DNA from: CAYQQJ01 sp964419935
Lineage (GTDB): Bacteria; Pseudomonadota; Gammaproteobacteria; Pseudomonadales; Cellvibrionaceae
Reading direction: 5' to 3'
Assembly (NCBI GenBank): GCA_964419935.1
Contig: CAYQQJ010000040.1
Span: 1-30,028 of the forward strand
Length of the DNA stretch: 30,028 bases
The translations under genes were made by a program, and so were the position numbers. Each line of letters starts with the position of its first letter. Positions within the stretch are counted from its first letter, which is position 1. Below, in pieces: positions 1 to 8,184 of this stretch. Under the pieces are notes generated by a model that was not told the origin of the DNA, did not search any database, and was given only the letters and a program-made list of their open reading frames with translations.

Positions 1-35
1 GCTAATTAAAAGCTACTTAGGAGTTAAACAACGTT

Positions 36-272
36 ATGAGCAGCATTGAAGAGCGCGTTAAAAAAATTGTTGCCGAGCAACTGGGTGTTAAAGAGGAAGA
101 AGTAAAAAACGAAGCATCCTTCGTTGAAGACTTGGGAGCCGATTCTCTGGATACCGTTGAGCTGGTTATGGCTTTGGAAGAGGAATTCGAGACCGAAATT
201 CCTGATGAAGAAGCTGAAAAAATCACCACTGTTCAACTGGCTATCAATTACATCAACGAAAACTTGGCGTAA
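36..272 (+). CDS. acpP: Acyl carrier protein AcpP
   Basis: Acyl carrier protein of type II fatty-acid synthesis, 78 residues, the usual family length. It carries growing acyl chains on a phosphopantetheine arm in the cytoplasm. The attachment site is visible as the GADSLDTVEL motif with Ser37; the protein is highly acidic and helical, as expected. The ATG at 36 follows an AGGAG at 19-23, a somewhat long spacing. The fabG/fabD genes that normally precede it would lie left of the window. It is followed by two terminator-like hairpins and then fabF, the classic acpP-fabF order, which suggests acpP is made in excess over the downstream genes. Identity is certain from the sequence. Confidence 0.98.
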   Translation: MSSIEERVKKIVAEQLGVKEEEVKNEASFVEDLGADSLDTVELVMALEEEFETEIPDEEAEKITTVQLAINYINENLA

Positions 273-317
273 TTGGCTCACCGCTATAGTTGCTAAAGTA
301 GCTATAAAAGCCTGTCG

Positions 318-358
318 TAAAAGCCGTACCTATGCGAGTAGTACGGCTTTTATTTTTT
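318..358 (+). terminator. Intrinsic terminator after acpP
   Basis: Perfect 12-bp stem: arm 318-329 (TAAAAGCCGTAC) pairs with 341-352 (GTACGGCTTTTA) around an 11-nt loop, followed by a T-rich run TATTTTTT. This is a textbook Rho-independent terminator placed 46 nt after the acpP stop. It should end most acpP transcripts while some read through to fabF. Confidence 0.85.
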
Positions 359-374
359 ACGGTCAGAAACACTG

Positions 375-401
375 AAAACGGGGCCGAAAGGCTCCGTTTT
401 T
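375..401 (+). terminator. Second terminator-like hairpin before fabF
   Basis: Eleven-pair stem 375-385/390-400 (one G-T pair) capped by a GAAA tetraloop and ending in TTTTT. It lies only 20 nt before the fabF Shine-Dalgarno sequence, so it can act as a second terminator or as an attenuating leader hairpin for fabF. The GNRA loop makes it very stable. Confidence 0.65.
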
Positions 402-431
402 GGGTAGGTTCATGCCCAATGGAGGATTAAA

Positions 432-1670
432 GTGGCGCGCAAACGAGTTGTAGTTACTGGCTTGGGGATGGTCAGCCCGCTGGCTAATAATGTTGAAGAC
501 ACTTGGTCCGCGATCTTGCAGGGCCGCAGCGGCATTGCACCTATTGTCCAGTTTGACGCGTCAGCTTTTTCCACCCGCTTCAGCGCATCTGTTAAAGAGC
601 TCGATATCACACCCTACATGAGCGAAAAGGACGCGCGCAAAATCGATCCTTTCATACGCTACGGTATGGTGGCCGGTATTCAGGCTGTCGAAGATGCGGG
701 TATTACCGCGACCGAAGAGAACGCTCATCGGATCGGCTGTGTTATTGGCTCGGGCATCGGTGGACTGGGCTCTATTGAGAACACGACGCTGACAATCAAG
801 GAGCGGGGACCACGTCGGGTATCCCCGTTTTTTGTTCCCGGCGCCATTATCAATATGATCGCCGGCAATCTGTCGATCAAGTACGGCTTCAAGGGCCCGA
901 ACCTCGCGGTCACAACGGCCTGTACAACAGGTACGCACAGTATTGGCCTCGCCGCGCGTGAAATCATTTGCGGTGCGGCGGATGTGATGCTGGCGGGTGG
1001 TGCGGAAATGGCCACTACGCCGGTGGGCATCGGCGGCTTTGGCGCTGCGCGCGCGCTGTCGACACGCAATGACGACCCCACCGCGGCCAGCCGTCCATGG
1101 GACAAGGGGCGCGATGGGTTTGTGTTGGGTGACGGTGCCGGCATGGTAGTGTTGGAAGAATACGACCATGCTGTGGCACGCGGTGCGCGCATTTATGCCG
1201 AATTGGTGGGTTTTGGTACCAGCGCCGATGCCTACCACATGACCTCACCTCTCGAAGACGGCTCAGGTGCTGCGGCATCCATGAGCAATGCGTTGCGCGA
1301 CGGCGGTATTAACACCGACGAGGTCGGCTATATCAACGCCCACGGCACATCGACACCAGCCGGTGACTTGGCGGAATGCAACGCGGTAAAACGTGTGTTC
1401 GGCAGTCACGCCCATGATCTCGCGGTCAGCTCCACCAAATCCATGGTCGGCCATTTGCTGGGCGCAGCTGGAGCGGTGGAAGCGATTTTTACCATCCTGT
1501 CGTTGCGCGACCAGGTGGCTCCGCCAACGATCAATCTCGACGAGCCAGATGAGGGTTGTGATCTTAATTTTGTGCCGCATACCGCACAAGAGCGCGAGTT
1601 CCGCGTAGCGATCAGCAATTCTTTTGGCTTCGGTGGGACTAACGGTACCCTGGTCTTCCGATCCGTATGA
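432..1670 (+). CDS. fabF: 3-oxoacyl-ACP synthase II FabF
   Basis: Beta-ketoacyl-ACP synthase II (KAS II), the condensing enzyme that adds two carbons from malonyl-ACP to acyl-ACP. At 412 residues it is full length. The Cys-His-His triad is visible: Cys164 in TTACTTGTHS, His304 in NAHGTSTP and His341 in STKSMVGHLLGAAG. The glycine-rich C-terminal FGFGGTN is present. Start is GTG at 432, supported by a GGAGG at 421-425 six bases upstream; the N-terminus RVVVTGLG then fits the family exactly. It lies directly downstream of acpP and upstream of pabC, the order typical of gammaproteobacteria. FabB is excluded by the neighbourhood and the FabF-like N-terminus. Confidence 0.97.
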   Translation: MARKRVVVTGLGMVSPLANNVEDTWSAILQGRSGIAPIVQFDASAFSTRFSASVKELDITPYMSEKDARKIDPFIRYGMVAGIQAVEDAGITATEENAHRIGCVIGSGIGGLGSIENTTLTIKERGPRRVSPFFVPGAIINMIAGNLSIKYGFKGPNLAVTTACTTGTHSIGLAAREIICGAADVMLAGGAEMATTPVGIGGFGAARALSTRNDDPTAASRPWDKGRDGFVLGDGAGMVVLEEYDHAVARGARIYAELVGFGTSADAYHMTSPLEDGSGAAASMSNALRDGGINTDEVGYINAHGTSTPAGDLAECNAVKRVFGSHAHDLAVSSTKSMVGHLLGAAGAVEAIFTILSLRDQVAPPTINLDEPDEGCDLNFVPHTAQEREFRVAISNSFGFGGTNGTLVFRSV

Positions 1671-1676
1671 TAGTAC

Positions 1677-1697
1677 GCAGCCTGTCATCGAGGCTGC
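1677..1697 (+). other. Small hairpin between fabF and pabC
   Basis: Seven-base arms GCAGCCT (1677-1683) and AGGCTGC (1691-1697) around a 7-nt loop, followed only by TTT. It is a weak terminator-like or mRNA-processing hairpin in the 42-nt gap between fabF and pabC. Confidence 0.4.
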
Positions 1698-1712
1698 TTT
1701 CCGGTTCTTCCG

Positions 1713-2573
1713 ATGAACGCTGCCCATAACTTCCCTTCACTTCACCTGGTTGACGGTCTGCCGCAGAAATCCATTGGCGTTACGGATCGTGGCCTCGCTT
1801 ATGGTGATGGACTGTTTGAGACGATAAGATTCAAGCAGCGATCATTGCCACTTTGGCCTTTTCATCTGGAGCGTTTGGGTCGGGGCGCAAAGGTTCTCGG
1901 ATTCGCGATCGACACGCAGGCGATTGAGCATTACCTGGAGATGGTTTTGGAGTGGGCAGAACGACGCCAGCAACATGATGGTGTGATCAAGTTGGTCGTG
2001 ACGCGGGGGGAAGGCGGGCGCGGTTACATTCCGATGCAAGAACCGTCGCTTAGGGTCATTCTGACCCTAAGTCCCCACGCTGGCGCTATCGACCCCAAAG
2101 TTCCGGTGGAACTCAGAAACTGTGGTTACAGGCTGAGCCACAATCCGGTCTTGGCCGGCTTGAAACACCTCAACCGTCTTGAGCAGGTACTGGCAGCGCG
2201 TTCCGTTGATCTCTCCGGCGATGCCCATGGCCTCGTCTTCGATAAGGATGGGTGCATAATTGAAACCTTGCATCACAACCTGTTCCTGGTTAAAGACGGT
2301 CAACTTGTGACACCGGATTTGACCCAGTGTGGTGTTGCAGGTACCTTGCGCCGCGCAATCATGGAAAACTTTGCACCTGCGGAAAGCATTCCCGTTAGCG
2401 CGCGCCAATTATACGTCGAGGACTTGGAAGCGGCGGATGAAGTTTTCATCACCAACGCGGTTCGTGGGATAACCCCCGTGAAACGTTGGGACAAGGTTAC
2501 CTGGAAGGATACAGCTGTAACCCATCGGCTTATGAGCGCGATTTCCGTGCACTGGAATAAATTCTATGACTGA
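1713..2573 (+). CDS. pabC: 4-amino-4-deoxychorismate lyase PabC
   Basis: PLP-dependent lyase that converts aminodeoxychorismate to p-aminobenzoate plus pyruvate for folate synthesis; fold type IV, branched-chain-aminotransferase-like. The N-terminal DRGLAYGDGLFETIR and the PLP lysine in GLKHLNRLEQVLA (Lys151) are diagnostic. Length of 286 residues is normal. The ATG at 1713 has no strong Shine-Dalgarno sequence, which suggests coupling with fabF. mltG starts five bases after its stop, so the two are probably co-transcribed. The partner enzyme PabB is encoded at 19.3-20.7 kb on the other strand. Confidence 0.94.
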   Translation: MNAAHNFPSLHLVDGLPQKSIGVTDRGLAYGDGLFETIRFKQRSLPLWPFHLERLGRGAKVLGFAIDTQAIEHYLEMVLEWAERRQQHDGVIKLVVTRGEGGRGYIPMQEPSLRVILTLSPHAGAIDPKVPVELRNCGYRLSHNPVLAGLKHLNRLEQVLAARSVDLSGDAHGLVFDKDGCIIETLHHNLFLVKDGQLVTPDLTQCGVAGTLRRAIMENFAPAESIPVSARQLYVEDLEAADEVFITNAVRGITPVKRWDKVTWKDTAVTHRLMSAISVHWNKFYD

Positions 2574-2578
2574 CAATT

Positions 2579-3688
2579 ATGACCGTTAACCCCTTGCGTA
2601 TTTCCATATCCATTTTCCTGTGGCTAGTGGTGATGTTGGGAATTACCGGCTTTTATTTGTGGTCCTGGCTGCAGACGCCGCACCATATTCCACGGGAAGC
2701 CCAGGAGCTGGTCGTTGTCCGTGGCGACTCTCTTACGGGGGTTGGCCACAGATTGCACGATGCCGACATCATACGCTGGCCGGATGTCTGGGCGTATTAT
2801 GCACGACTATTTGAACCGGAACCGATCAAGGCAGGCGAATACAAATTGCCGGACCAGGCATCGCCGCTCGATATACTGCGCCAATTGCAGGTCGGTGAGG
2901 TGGTGACTTATCCCGTTACCTTTGTCGAAGGTCGTACCTTTGCAGACATCCTCGAAGTGCTGCACAAACTTCCCAATATTGAGCATAAGCTTGCCGGACT
3001 GACTCGGGAAGAAATCATGACGGCGCTCGACTTGGATATCGAGCACCCGGAGGGTTGGTTTTTTCCAGACACCTATCACTATATCGCAGGCGACAGCGAC
3101 GTCTCGATTCTACGCCACGCGTATCGACGGATGAGTCGATTGTTGGCATTGGAGTGGCGCGCGCGTGCGGTGGGCTTACCCTATAAAAATTCTTACGAGG
3201 CGTTGATCATGGCGTCGATCGTTGAAAAGGAAACCGGTGTGGCGCACGAACGCGATGAAATTGCCGGTGTGTTCGTTCGACGCTTGAAAAAGGGTATGCG
3301 TCTGCAGACGGATCCTACCGTTATTTACGGCTTGGGACTTAAGTACGATGGCAATCTGCAGCGATCGGACCTGACAGCGCCAACGCCCTACAACACTTAT
3401 ACCAACCACGGGTTGCCGCCGACACCCATAGCCTTGCCGGGACGGGAGACTATTCATGCGGCCCTGCATCCCAAAGAAGGAGATGCGCTGTATTTTGTCG
3501 CTCGCGGCGATGGTTCACATTATTTTTCCGCGACGTTGGATGAGCACGTCGATGCGGTTCGTCGATACCAGAAAAGTGGCCGGCGGGAGGACTATCGGTC
3601 GTCGCCGCCGTCAACGGCTCCACTTCCAGGATCGAGCAGCGAAGAACCGGTAGATTCGCCGGTGGAAGAGGGCGCTGATGAACCCTGA
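2579..3688 (+). CDS. mltG: Endolytic murein transglycosylase MltG
   Basis: Inner-membrane lytic transglycosylase (YceG family) that cleaves nascent glycan strands and acts as a chain terminator of peptidoglycan synthesis. One N-terminal membrane anchor spans about residues 9-31; a LysM-like region and the YceG catalytic domain follow in the periplasm. The catalytic glutamate lies in ASIVEKETG (Glu218), followed by the conserved LQTDPTVIYGLG and TPYNTYTNHGLPPTPI. Length is 369 residues. The last 30 or so residues form a Ser/Pro/Glu-rich tail that looks disordered and is not part of the catalytic domain. Its end overlaps tmk by 11 bases, which indicates translational coupling. Confidence 0.95.
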   Translation: MTVNPLRISISIFLWLVVMLGITGFYLWSWLQTPHHIPREAQELVVVRGDSLTGVGHRLHDADIIRWPDVWAYYARLFEPEPIKAGEYKLPDQASPLDILRQLQVGEVVTYPVTFVEGRTFADILEVLHKLPNIEHKLAGLTREEIMTALDLDIEHPEGWFFPDTYHYIAGDSDVSILRHAYRRMSRLLALEWRARAVGLPYKNSYEALIMASIVEKETGVAHERDEIAGVFVRRLKKGMRLQTDPTVIYGLGLKYDGNLQRSDLTAPTPYNTYTNHGLPPTPIALPGRETIHAALHPKEGDALYFVARGDGSHYFSATLDEHVDAVRRYQKSGRREDYRSSPPSTAPLPGSSSEEPVDSPVEEGADEP

Positions 3689-4304
3689 GCGCGGAAAATT
3701 CATTACGGTTGAGGGGACTGAAGGCGTTGGCAAGTCCACCAACATCGCTTTCATCCAACAACTGTTAGAGCAAGCGGGTCATGAGTTGCTGGTGACGCGG
3801 GAACCTGGCGGCACCCCATTCGCGGAAGAAATTCGCGAACTATTATTGGCCAACCGACAGGAAAGCGTTGATGGGACCGCAGAACTCTTGTTGATGTTCG
3901 CCGCACGCGCGCAACATTTGAATACGCTGATTGAGCCGGCGCTGGCCGCCGGTCAGTGGGTGCTGAGTGATCGCTTTACCGACGCAACCTATGCTTACCA
4001 GGGCGGTGGTCGCAGTCTGGATATGGCGATGATCGCCGAGCTCGAGCAGCTGGTTCAGCGGGGTCGGCATCCGGATTTGACTATTTATCTGGATATCGAT
4101 GTGCAGGCAGGTTTGGAGCGCGCACGGCTGCGCGGAGAACTTGACCGTTTTGAGCAGGAAGATGTTCGTTTTTTCGAAAAGGTACGGTATACCTATCTCG
4201 AGCGTGTGCGGCAGAACCCGGAACGTTTCATCGTGATTGATGCGGGCCAGACATTGGAAAAGGTACAGAGTAGTATTGCCAGGGAGCTACAGCAGTATCT
4301 GTAA
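3678..4304 (+). CDS. tmk: Thymidylate kinase Tmk
   Basis: dTMP kinase, phosphorylating dTMP to dTDP for DNA synthesis. The P-loop GTEGVGKST lies at residues 13-21, the DR-type motif in SDRFTDATYAYQGGGR, and an E. coli-like (type II) lid in RARLRGELDRFE. Length of 208 residues is standard. Start at ATG 3678 lies inside the end of mltG. In many gammaproteobacteria tmk is followed directly by holB; here an antisense rluA gene comes in between, so holB probably has its own promoter. Confidence 0.97.
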   Translation: MNPERGKFITVEGTEGVGKSTNIAFIQQLLEQAGHELLVTREPGGTPFAEEIRELLLANRQESVDGTAELLLMFAARAQHLNTLIEPALAAGQWVLSDRFTDATYAYQGGGRSLDMAMIAELEQLVQRGRHPDLTIYLDIDVQAGLERARLRGELDRFEQEDVRFFEKVRYTYLERVRQNPERFIVIDAGQTLEKVQSSIARELQQYL

Positions 4305-4327
4305 TCGTAGAATGTCCGCTCGGCCAT

Positions 4328-4945
4328 TTAAAACGGGCAGGGCGCGCGCAGGTTAAGTTCGAGGCCAGACAGCGGCTGACGAAACTCAAGGGTTTCTGCA
4401 TGCAGCATGAGTCGTTGTTCGACAGGCGAATCGGGCCCGTAAAGTGTGTCGCCGCGTATGGCATGCCCGACAGCCTGCATATGGACGCGCAGCTGATGCG
4501 TACGCCCGGTGACTGGGTAGAGTCGGACAGAGGTCGTCTGCGACCCCAAATTGATGTGCTCGACTTCAAAACGTGTCAGCGCCGTTTTGCCCTCGCGCCA
4601 GCAGATTTTTTGCCGAGGACGGTTTTCCCAGTCACACAAAAGCGGCAGGCAGATTTCGCCCTTGGTTGAGTCCGGTATGCCGTCAACGACGGCTTTGTAG
4701 CATTTGTGGATACGACGGCTTTCAAACAACTTCCCGAGGGCTTTCTGTGCGTTGTAATGCAAGGCAAAGATCACCAGGCCGGATGTCGCCATGTCCAGTC
4801 GGTGGACGACACGGGCATTCGGCTGCACCTGTTTTACGCGATCAAACAGATTGTCCGGCGATACCAGCCCCGGTACGCACAGCAGCCCCGGCGGTTTTGC
4901 CACGACCAGCAGGTCCGGGTCACGGTAAATTTCTTGTATCATCAA
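4328..4945 (-). CDS. rluA: RluA-type rRNA/tRNA pseudouridine synthase
   Basis: Pseudouridine synthase of the RluA branch, in E. coli modifying 23S rRNA U746 and tRNA U32. The catalytic aspartate is in VHRLDMATSG; further family signatures are ICLPLLCDWENRPRQK and PVTGRTHQLRVHMQAVGH. Length of 205 residues matches RluA (about 219) rather than RluC/RluD, and no N-terminal S4 domain is present. It reads against its neighbours, converging on tmk with a 23-nt gap and diverging from holB. RluA is the best family match; dual rRNA/tRNA activity is inferred from that family, not shown. Confidence 0.88.
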   Translation of the reverse strand: MMIQEIYRDPDLLVVAKPPGLLCVPGLVSPDNLFDRVKQVQPNARVVHRLDMATSGLVIFALHYNAQKALGKLFESRRIHKCYKAVVDGIPDSTKGEICLPLLCDWENRPRQKICWREGKTALTRFEVEHINLGSQTTSVRLYPVTGRTHQLRVHMQAVGHAIRGDTLYGPDSPVEQRLMLHAETLEFRQPLSGLELNLRAPCPF

Positions 4946-5059
4946 ACGCCATCAATATTTCACGGGCCGGCATTATCGCAAAGAATTTGTGTGCCTGTTA
5001 AGCTCAATTAACTCGTAATTCGTAACCCCGATACGGACACGCACTGCTAAGGCCGATCA
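4946..5059. promoter_or_regulatory. Divergent rluA/holB intergenic region
   Basis: Only non-coding stretch between the divergent rluA and holB starts, so it must hold any promoters for both. I see no clear -35/-10 pair or dyad. Confidence 0.4.
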
Positions 5060-6097
5060 ATGCCCACAACTCCATCCAACCATGCCCCGGTGCAGTTGAT
5101 GCCTCCATACCCCTGGCAACAAACGCTCTGGGATAATTTCATTACCTGGGACAGTCAGGGCCGCCTTGCTCACGCGTTGTTGATTGCAGGCCCTGAGGGG
5201 CTCGGGGGATTGGCGCTGGCCAAAGCCATGGCGCAGTTTCTTTTATGCAATGCGCCGCGAGACTCGGTTGCCTGCGGCAAGTGTCGTGGTTGCCAGCTCA
5301 TGGCTGGGCAGTCGCACCCGGATTTGTTACTGGTTGAACCTGAAGCTTCATCCACGGCGATCAAGATTGACCAGGTTAGGCAGGTGACTGAATTCATCGC
5401 TAAAACAGCTCAGCAGGGCGGACGTAAGGTGGTTCTTCTGGCACCGGCAGAAGCGATGAATATCAATGCTGCCAATGCGTTGCTGAAAAGCCTGGAAGAG
5501 CCCGCCGGGCAGACACACTTGCTGGTGGTAAGCCAAGAGCCGAGCCGGTTGCTGGCGACGATCCGCAGCCGCTGCACAAAACTGATACTGACCGCACCGA
5601 ACGAACCCGACGCGCTTGCATGGTTAACGCAGATGGGCATCCCGGATGCCGCACAAATGCTGCGCCACGCCGGCGGCGAACCCTTGAAGGTACAGCGCTG
5701 GTTTGAAAAGGACTTTGCCGCTCAACAGGCGAGCATGCAAAAGGACCTGGCAGCCATTGCCAGCGGCAATCGTTCGCCCATGGCGATCGCCAAGGCCTGG
5801 TTGGAATACCTTCCGGTGGAGGTGGTAGATTGTCTGCTCATGTGGGTGCAGGATGCAGTCAGTGTGAGGCAGGCAGGCAGCCACGCGCCTGAAGCGGACG
5901 AAAAAACGGCCAACGCTGTAGGCTGCTTGACGGACGTGCCGCTACAGCTGCTGTTCCGTTACTGGGACAAGCTGGCACACAGCAAGCAAGAGATGCTCAG
6001 CAAGAACAACCCCAACATTGAATTGCTGTTGGATGAACTACTGATGGGGTGGGCGGCCTTGTGTCGACAGGCGGTCCCTGGGCGCGGCGAGCATTAA
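5060..6097 (+). CDS. holB: DNA polymerase III delta' subunit HolB
   Basis: Delta-prime subunit of the clamp-loader complex that loads the beta clamp at replication forks. An AAA+ fold is visible with a degenerate P-loop (GPEGLGGLALA), as expected because this subunit does not hydrolyse ATP. A four-cysteine zinc-binding group (Cys63, Cys72, Cys75, Cys78), the NAANALLKSLEEP stretch and the SRC motif (residues 170-172, IRSRCTKL) are all present. Length is 345 residues. It is followed by pilZ and tatD as in Pseudomonas. Confidence 0.94.
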   Translation: MPTTPSNHAPVQLMPPYPWQQTLWDNFITWDSQGRLAHALLIAGPEGLGGLALAKAMAQFLLCNAPRDSVACGKCRGCQLMAGQSHPDLLLVEPEASSTAIKIDQVRQVTEFIAKTAQQGGRKVVLLAPAEAMNINAANALLKSLEEPAGQTHLLVVSQEPSRLLATIRSRCTKLILTAPNEPDALAWLTQMGIPDAAQMLRHAGGEPLKVQRWFEKDFAAQQASMQKDLAAIASGNRSPMAIAKAWLEYLPVEVVDCLLMWVQDAVSVRQAGSHAPEADEKTANAVGCLTDVPLQLLFRYWDKLAHSKQEMLSKNNPNIELLLDELLMGWAALCRQAVPGRGEH

Positions 6098-6180
6098 CTC
6101 GCTATATTGGGGTGTATAACCCTGTTAGACAGTATTCTTATTTTTGACTACAGTTACCGCATAAACACAGAGGGCGATCT

Positions 6181-6534
6181 ATGCAAGGTTTAGGTGGTGG
6201 GGCGCGCAACGGTATTCTGTCATTAACGATTCGTGACAAGGCTGTGCTGTATGCGGCCTATATGCCGTTCGTGAAGAACGGCGGCTTATTCATACCCACC
6301 GGTAAGTCATACACGCTTGGCGATGAAGTGTTCATGCTTTTGAGCCTGATGGATGAGCCGGAGAAAATTCCGGTTGCCGGCAAGGTGGTCTGGATCACGC
6401 CGCGCGGCGCCCAGGGAAACCGCGCGGCCGGTATCGGCGTTCAGTTCAGTGGTGAAGATGACCTTGCGTCGAAGAAGATTGAGACCTATCTGGCCGGGAC
6501 GCTCGAATCCGAACGCCCCACGCACACCATGTGA
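6181..6534 (+). CDS. pilZ: Type IV pilus assembly protein PilZ
   Basis: Small single-domain PilZ protein (117 residues) of the kind needed for type IV pilus biogenesis in Pseudomonas. It lacks the RxxxR c-di-GMP-binding motif at its N-terminus, as the founding PilZ does; it begins NGILSLTIRDKAVLYAAYMPF. Conserved stretches are GGLFIPT, LGDEVFMLL and KVVWITPRGAQGNRAAGIGVQF. Start ATG 6181 has AGAGGG just upstream. Position after holB is the classical one. It implies that type IV pili are encoded elsewhere in the genome. Confidence 0.95.
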   Translation: MQGLGGGARNGILSLTIRDKAVLYAAYMPFVKNGGLFIPTGKSYTLGDEVFMLLSLMDEPEKIPVAGKVVWITPRGAQGNRAAGIGVQFSGEDDLASKKIETYLAGTLESERPTHTM

Positions 6535-6547
6535 CACCTGTCATCGA

Positions 6548-6592
6548 CCGGAACACCAGCCGTGGCGCATGCCTGATGCGCCCGCATTCCGG
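6548..6592. other. Nested stem-loop between pilZ and tatD
   Basis: Outer arms CCGGAA (6548-6553) and TTCCGG (6587-6592) enclose an inner perfect 7-bp hairpin GGCGCAT (6564-6570)/ATGCGCC (6576-6582) with a 5-nt loop. No T-run follows, so it is not an obvious intrinsic terminator. Function unknown; possibly an mRNA-processing or stability structure. Confidence 0.5.
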
Positions 6593-6644
6593 GGTTAGTA
6601 CAATACCCGTTTACCCGTCACTCATACCCTAAGCTAAATCAGTC

Positions 6645-7427
6645 ATGCTTATAGATTCTCATTGCCACCTGGATCGCCTGTCTCTGGAACACTGCGGGGG
6701 TAGTCTCGCCGCTGCCATGCGCACGGCGCAGGAGCAGGGCGTGAGCGCCATGCTCTGTGTCTGCATCAGCGAGGAAAACCGGGAACAGGTTTTGGCCATC
6801 GCGCACCAGTTTCCGAATGTGTATGCCTCTGCAGGTGTGCATCCCTCTGATGTCATGACAGAGGTCGTCAGCGTCAATACGCTCAAGGAGTGGGCGGTGG
6901 ACCCGAGGGTCGTTGCCCTGGGAGAGACGGGGCTGGACTATTTTTATTCCGCAGAGAGTGCGGATGCCCAGCAGGCGAGCTTTGTTGCGCATCTGGTGGC
7001 CGCCGGCGAGCTGAATTTACCGACGATTGTCCACACCCGCAACGCCGCCAGCGACACTCTGGAGCTGATCCGCGTATACGGCAATCCGGAATCCGCTGGT
7101 GTGCTGCACTGTTTCGCTGAGGACTGGAATACAGCGGTTGGCGCAATGGATATGAATTACTTCATCTCCATTTCCGGAATCGTCACCTTTAATAATGCTT
7201 CAGACCTGCGTGAAGTGGTGAAAAAGATCCCCCTGGACCGGTTGCTGCTGGAGACCGACTCGCCATACCTTGCGCCTGTTCCTTATCGTGGCAAACCCAA
7301 CCAGCCTGCCCACGTACGCAAGGTGGCGGAGTGTGTCGCCGAGCTCAAGGGCTTATCTTTGGAGGCTTTGGCTGAAGTCACCAGCGACAACTTCTATCGT
7401 TTGTTCTCCCGGGCGGCGCGGATCTGA
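6645..7427 (+). CDS. TatD-family metal-dependent hydrolase (YcfH-like)
   Basis: TatD-family amidohydrolase/deoxyribonuclease with a TIM-barrel metal site. Visible ligands: HxH at His6/His8 (DSHCHLD), the glutamate in GETGLDYFY, histidines in IVHTRNA and LHCFAEDW, and the aspartate in LLLETDSPYLAP. The family signature RGKPNQPAHV is present. Length of 260 residues is typical. It follows pilZ as the YcfH-type TatD does in Pseudomonas and E. coli relatives. The physiological substrate of YcfH-type members is not settled; DNase activity is known for TatD itself. Confidence 0.9.
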   Translation: MLIDSHCHLDRLSLEHCGGSLAAAMRTAQEQGVSAMLCVCISEENREQVLAIAHQFPNVYASAGVHPSDVMTEVVSVNTLKEWAVDPRVVALGETGLDYFYSAESADAQQASFVAHLVAAGELNLPTIVHTRNAASDTLELIRVYGNPESAGVLHCFAEDWNTAVGAMDMNYFISISGIVTFNNASDLREVVKKIPLDRLLLETDSPYLAPVPYRGKPNQPAHVRKVAECVAELKGLSLEALAEVTSDNFYRLFSRAARI

Positions 7428-7484
7428 ACCTGTCAAGGGATGATCTGGTAAACTTGCCGCTGTCAAAATCACGAGAGGTTCGGA

Positions 7485-8102
7485 ATGAAGCAACAGATAC
7501 TGACGATGCTGAGCTTGCAAGACAGCATGAATCAGCGCGTTCACCCCGAGTGGCGCCTACAGGGAAATGCCTGGTACCGCGCGATCTGGGTCGAATGTGC
7601 CGAACTGATGGATCACTTTGGCTGGAAGTGGTGGAAAAAGCAGCAGCCTGATACCGAGCAAGTGGCGCTGGAGTTGGTCGATATCTGGCATTTCGGCTTG
7701 AGTCTGATGATCGAAAGCGGCAAACCGTTCAATGAGCTGAGTGACGACATTCAACGGGACATTGCCACGGCAGCGGGATCCGGTGATTTCCGCGCCGATG
7801 TCGAGCACTTTGCCCTGTCCGTATTACGTGATCGGTCATTCGATACGCGGGGCTTTGCGCGGCTGATGGCCGGCGTGAATATGACGTTCGAGCAGCTATA
7901 TGGCAGCTACGTCGGCAAGAATGTACTCAACTTCTTCCGCCAGGATCACGGCTATAAAGACGGCTCCTACCGTAAAACCTGGGCTGGCAAGGAAGATAAT
8001 GAACATCTGGTGGAAGTTCTGACTGAACTGGATCTCACCAGTACCCGCTTCAAAGAAGATCTTTACGAAGCCCTCAAAAGCCGCTACGTGGCGACGGTCT
8101 GA
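7485..8102 (+). CDS. Dimeric all-alpha dUTPase
   Basis: dUTP diphosphatase of the dimeric, all-alpha (MazG-related) family, hydrolysing dUTP to dUMP and pyrophosphate. Metal-binding acidic residues are visible as ECAEL (Glu37, Glu40) and ELVDIW (Glu63, Asp66); the C-terminal signature GKNVLNFFRQDHGYKDGSY with downstream GKEDN is diagnostic. Length is 205 residues. The ATG at 7485 is preceded by GAGAGG. It is unrelated to the trimeric Dut found in E. coli; whether the genome also carries that one cannot be seen here. With tmk nearby it fits dTMP supply and uracil exclusion from DNA. Confidence 0.88.
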   Translation: MKQQILTMLSLQDSMNQRVHPEWRLQGNAWYRAIWVECAELMDHFGWKWWKKQQPDTEQVALELVDIWHFGLSLMIESGKPFNELSDDIQRDIATAAGSGDFRADVEHFALSVLRDRSFDTRGFARLMAGVNMTFEQLYGSYVGKNVLNFFRQDHGYKDGSYRKTWAGKEDNEHLVEVLTELDLTSTRFKEDLYEALKSRYVATV

Positions 8103-8120
8103 CCAATGGTAGGCCGGTTT

Positions 8121-8151
8121 TTAATGACTTTTACTGTCATTTCTCTATAAT
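8121..8151 (+). promoter_or_regulatory. Probable mdh promoter
   Basis: A perfect -10 TATAAT lies at 8146-8151. The -35 is weak (AATGAC at 8123-8128 gives a 17-bp spacer). The spacer area contains the small dyad ATGAC (8124-8128)/GTCAT (8136-8140), a possible operator. Transcription would start near 8158, leaving a leader of about 87 nt before mdh. Confidence 0.55.
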
Positions 8152-8184
8152 GGCGCGCGCCCCGAAACAGATAAATTACCAACA

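Noticed and set aside
561..1238. 225-residue open frame antisense to fabF
   Set aside because: It is a shadow frame over a strongly conserved gene, with no domain pattern and no ribosome-binding site.
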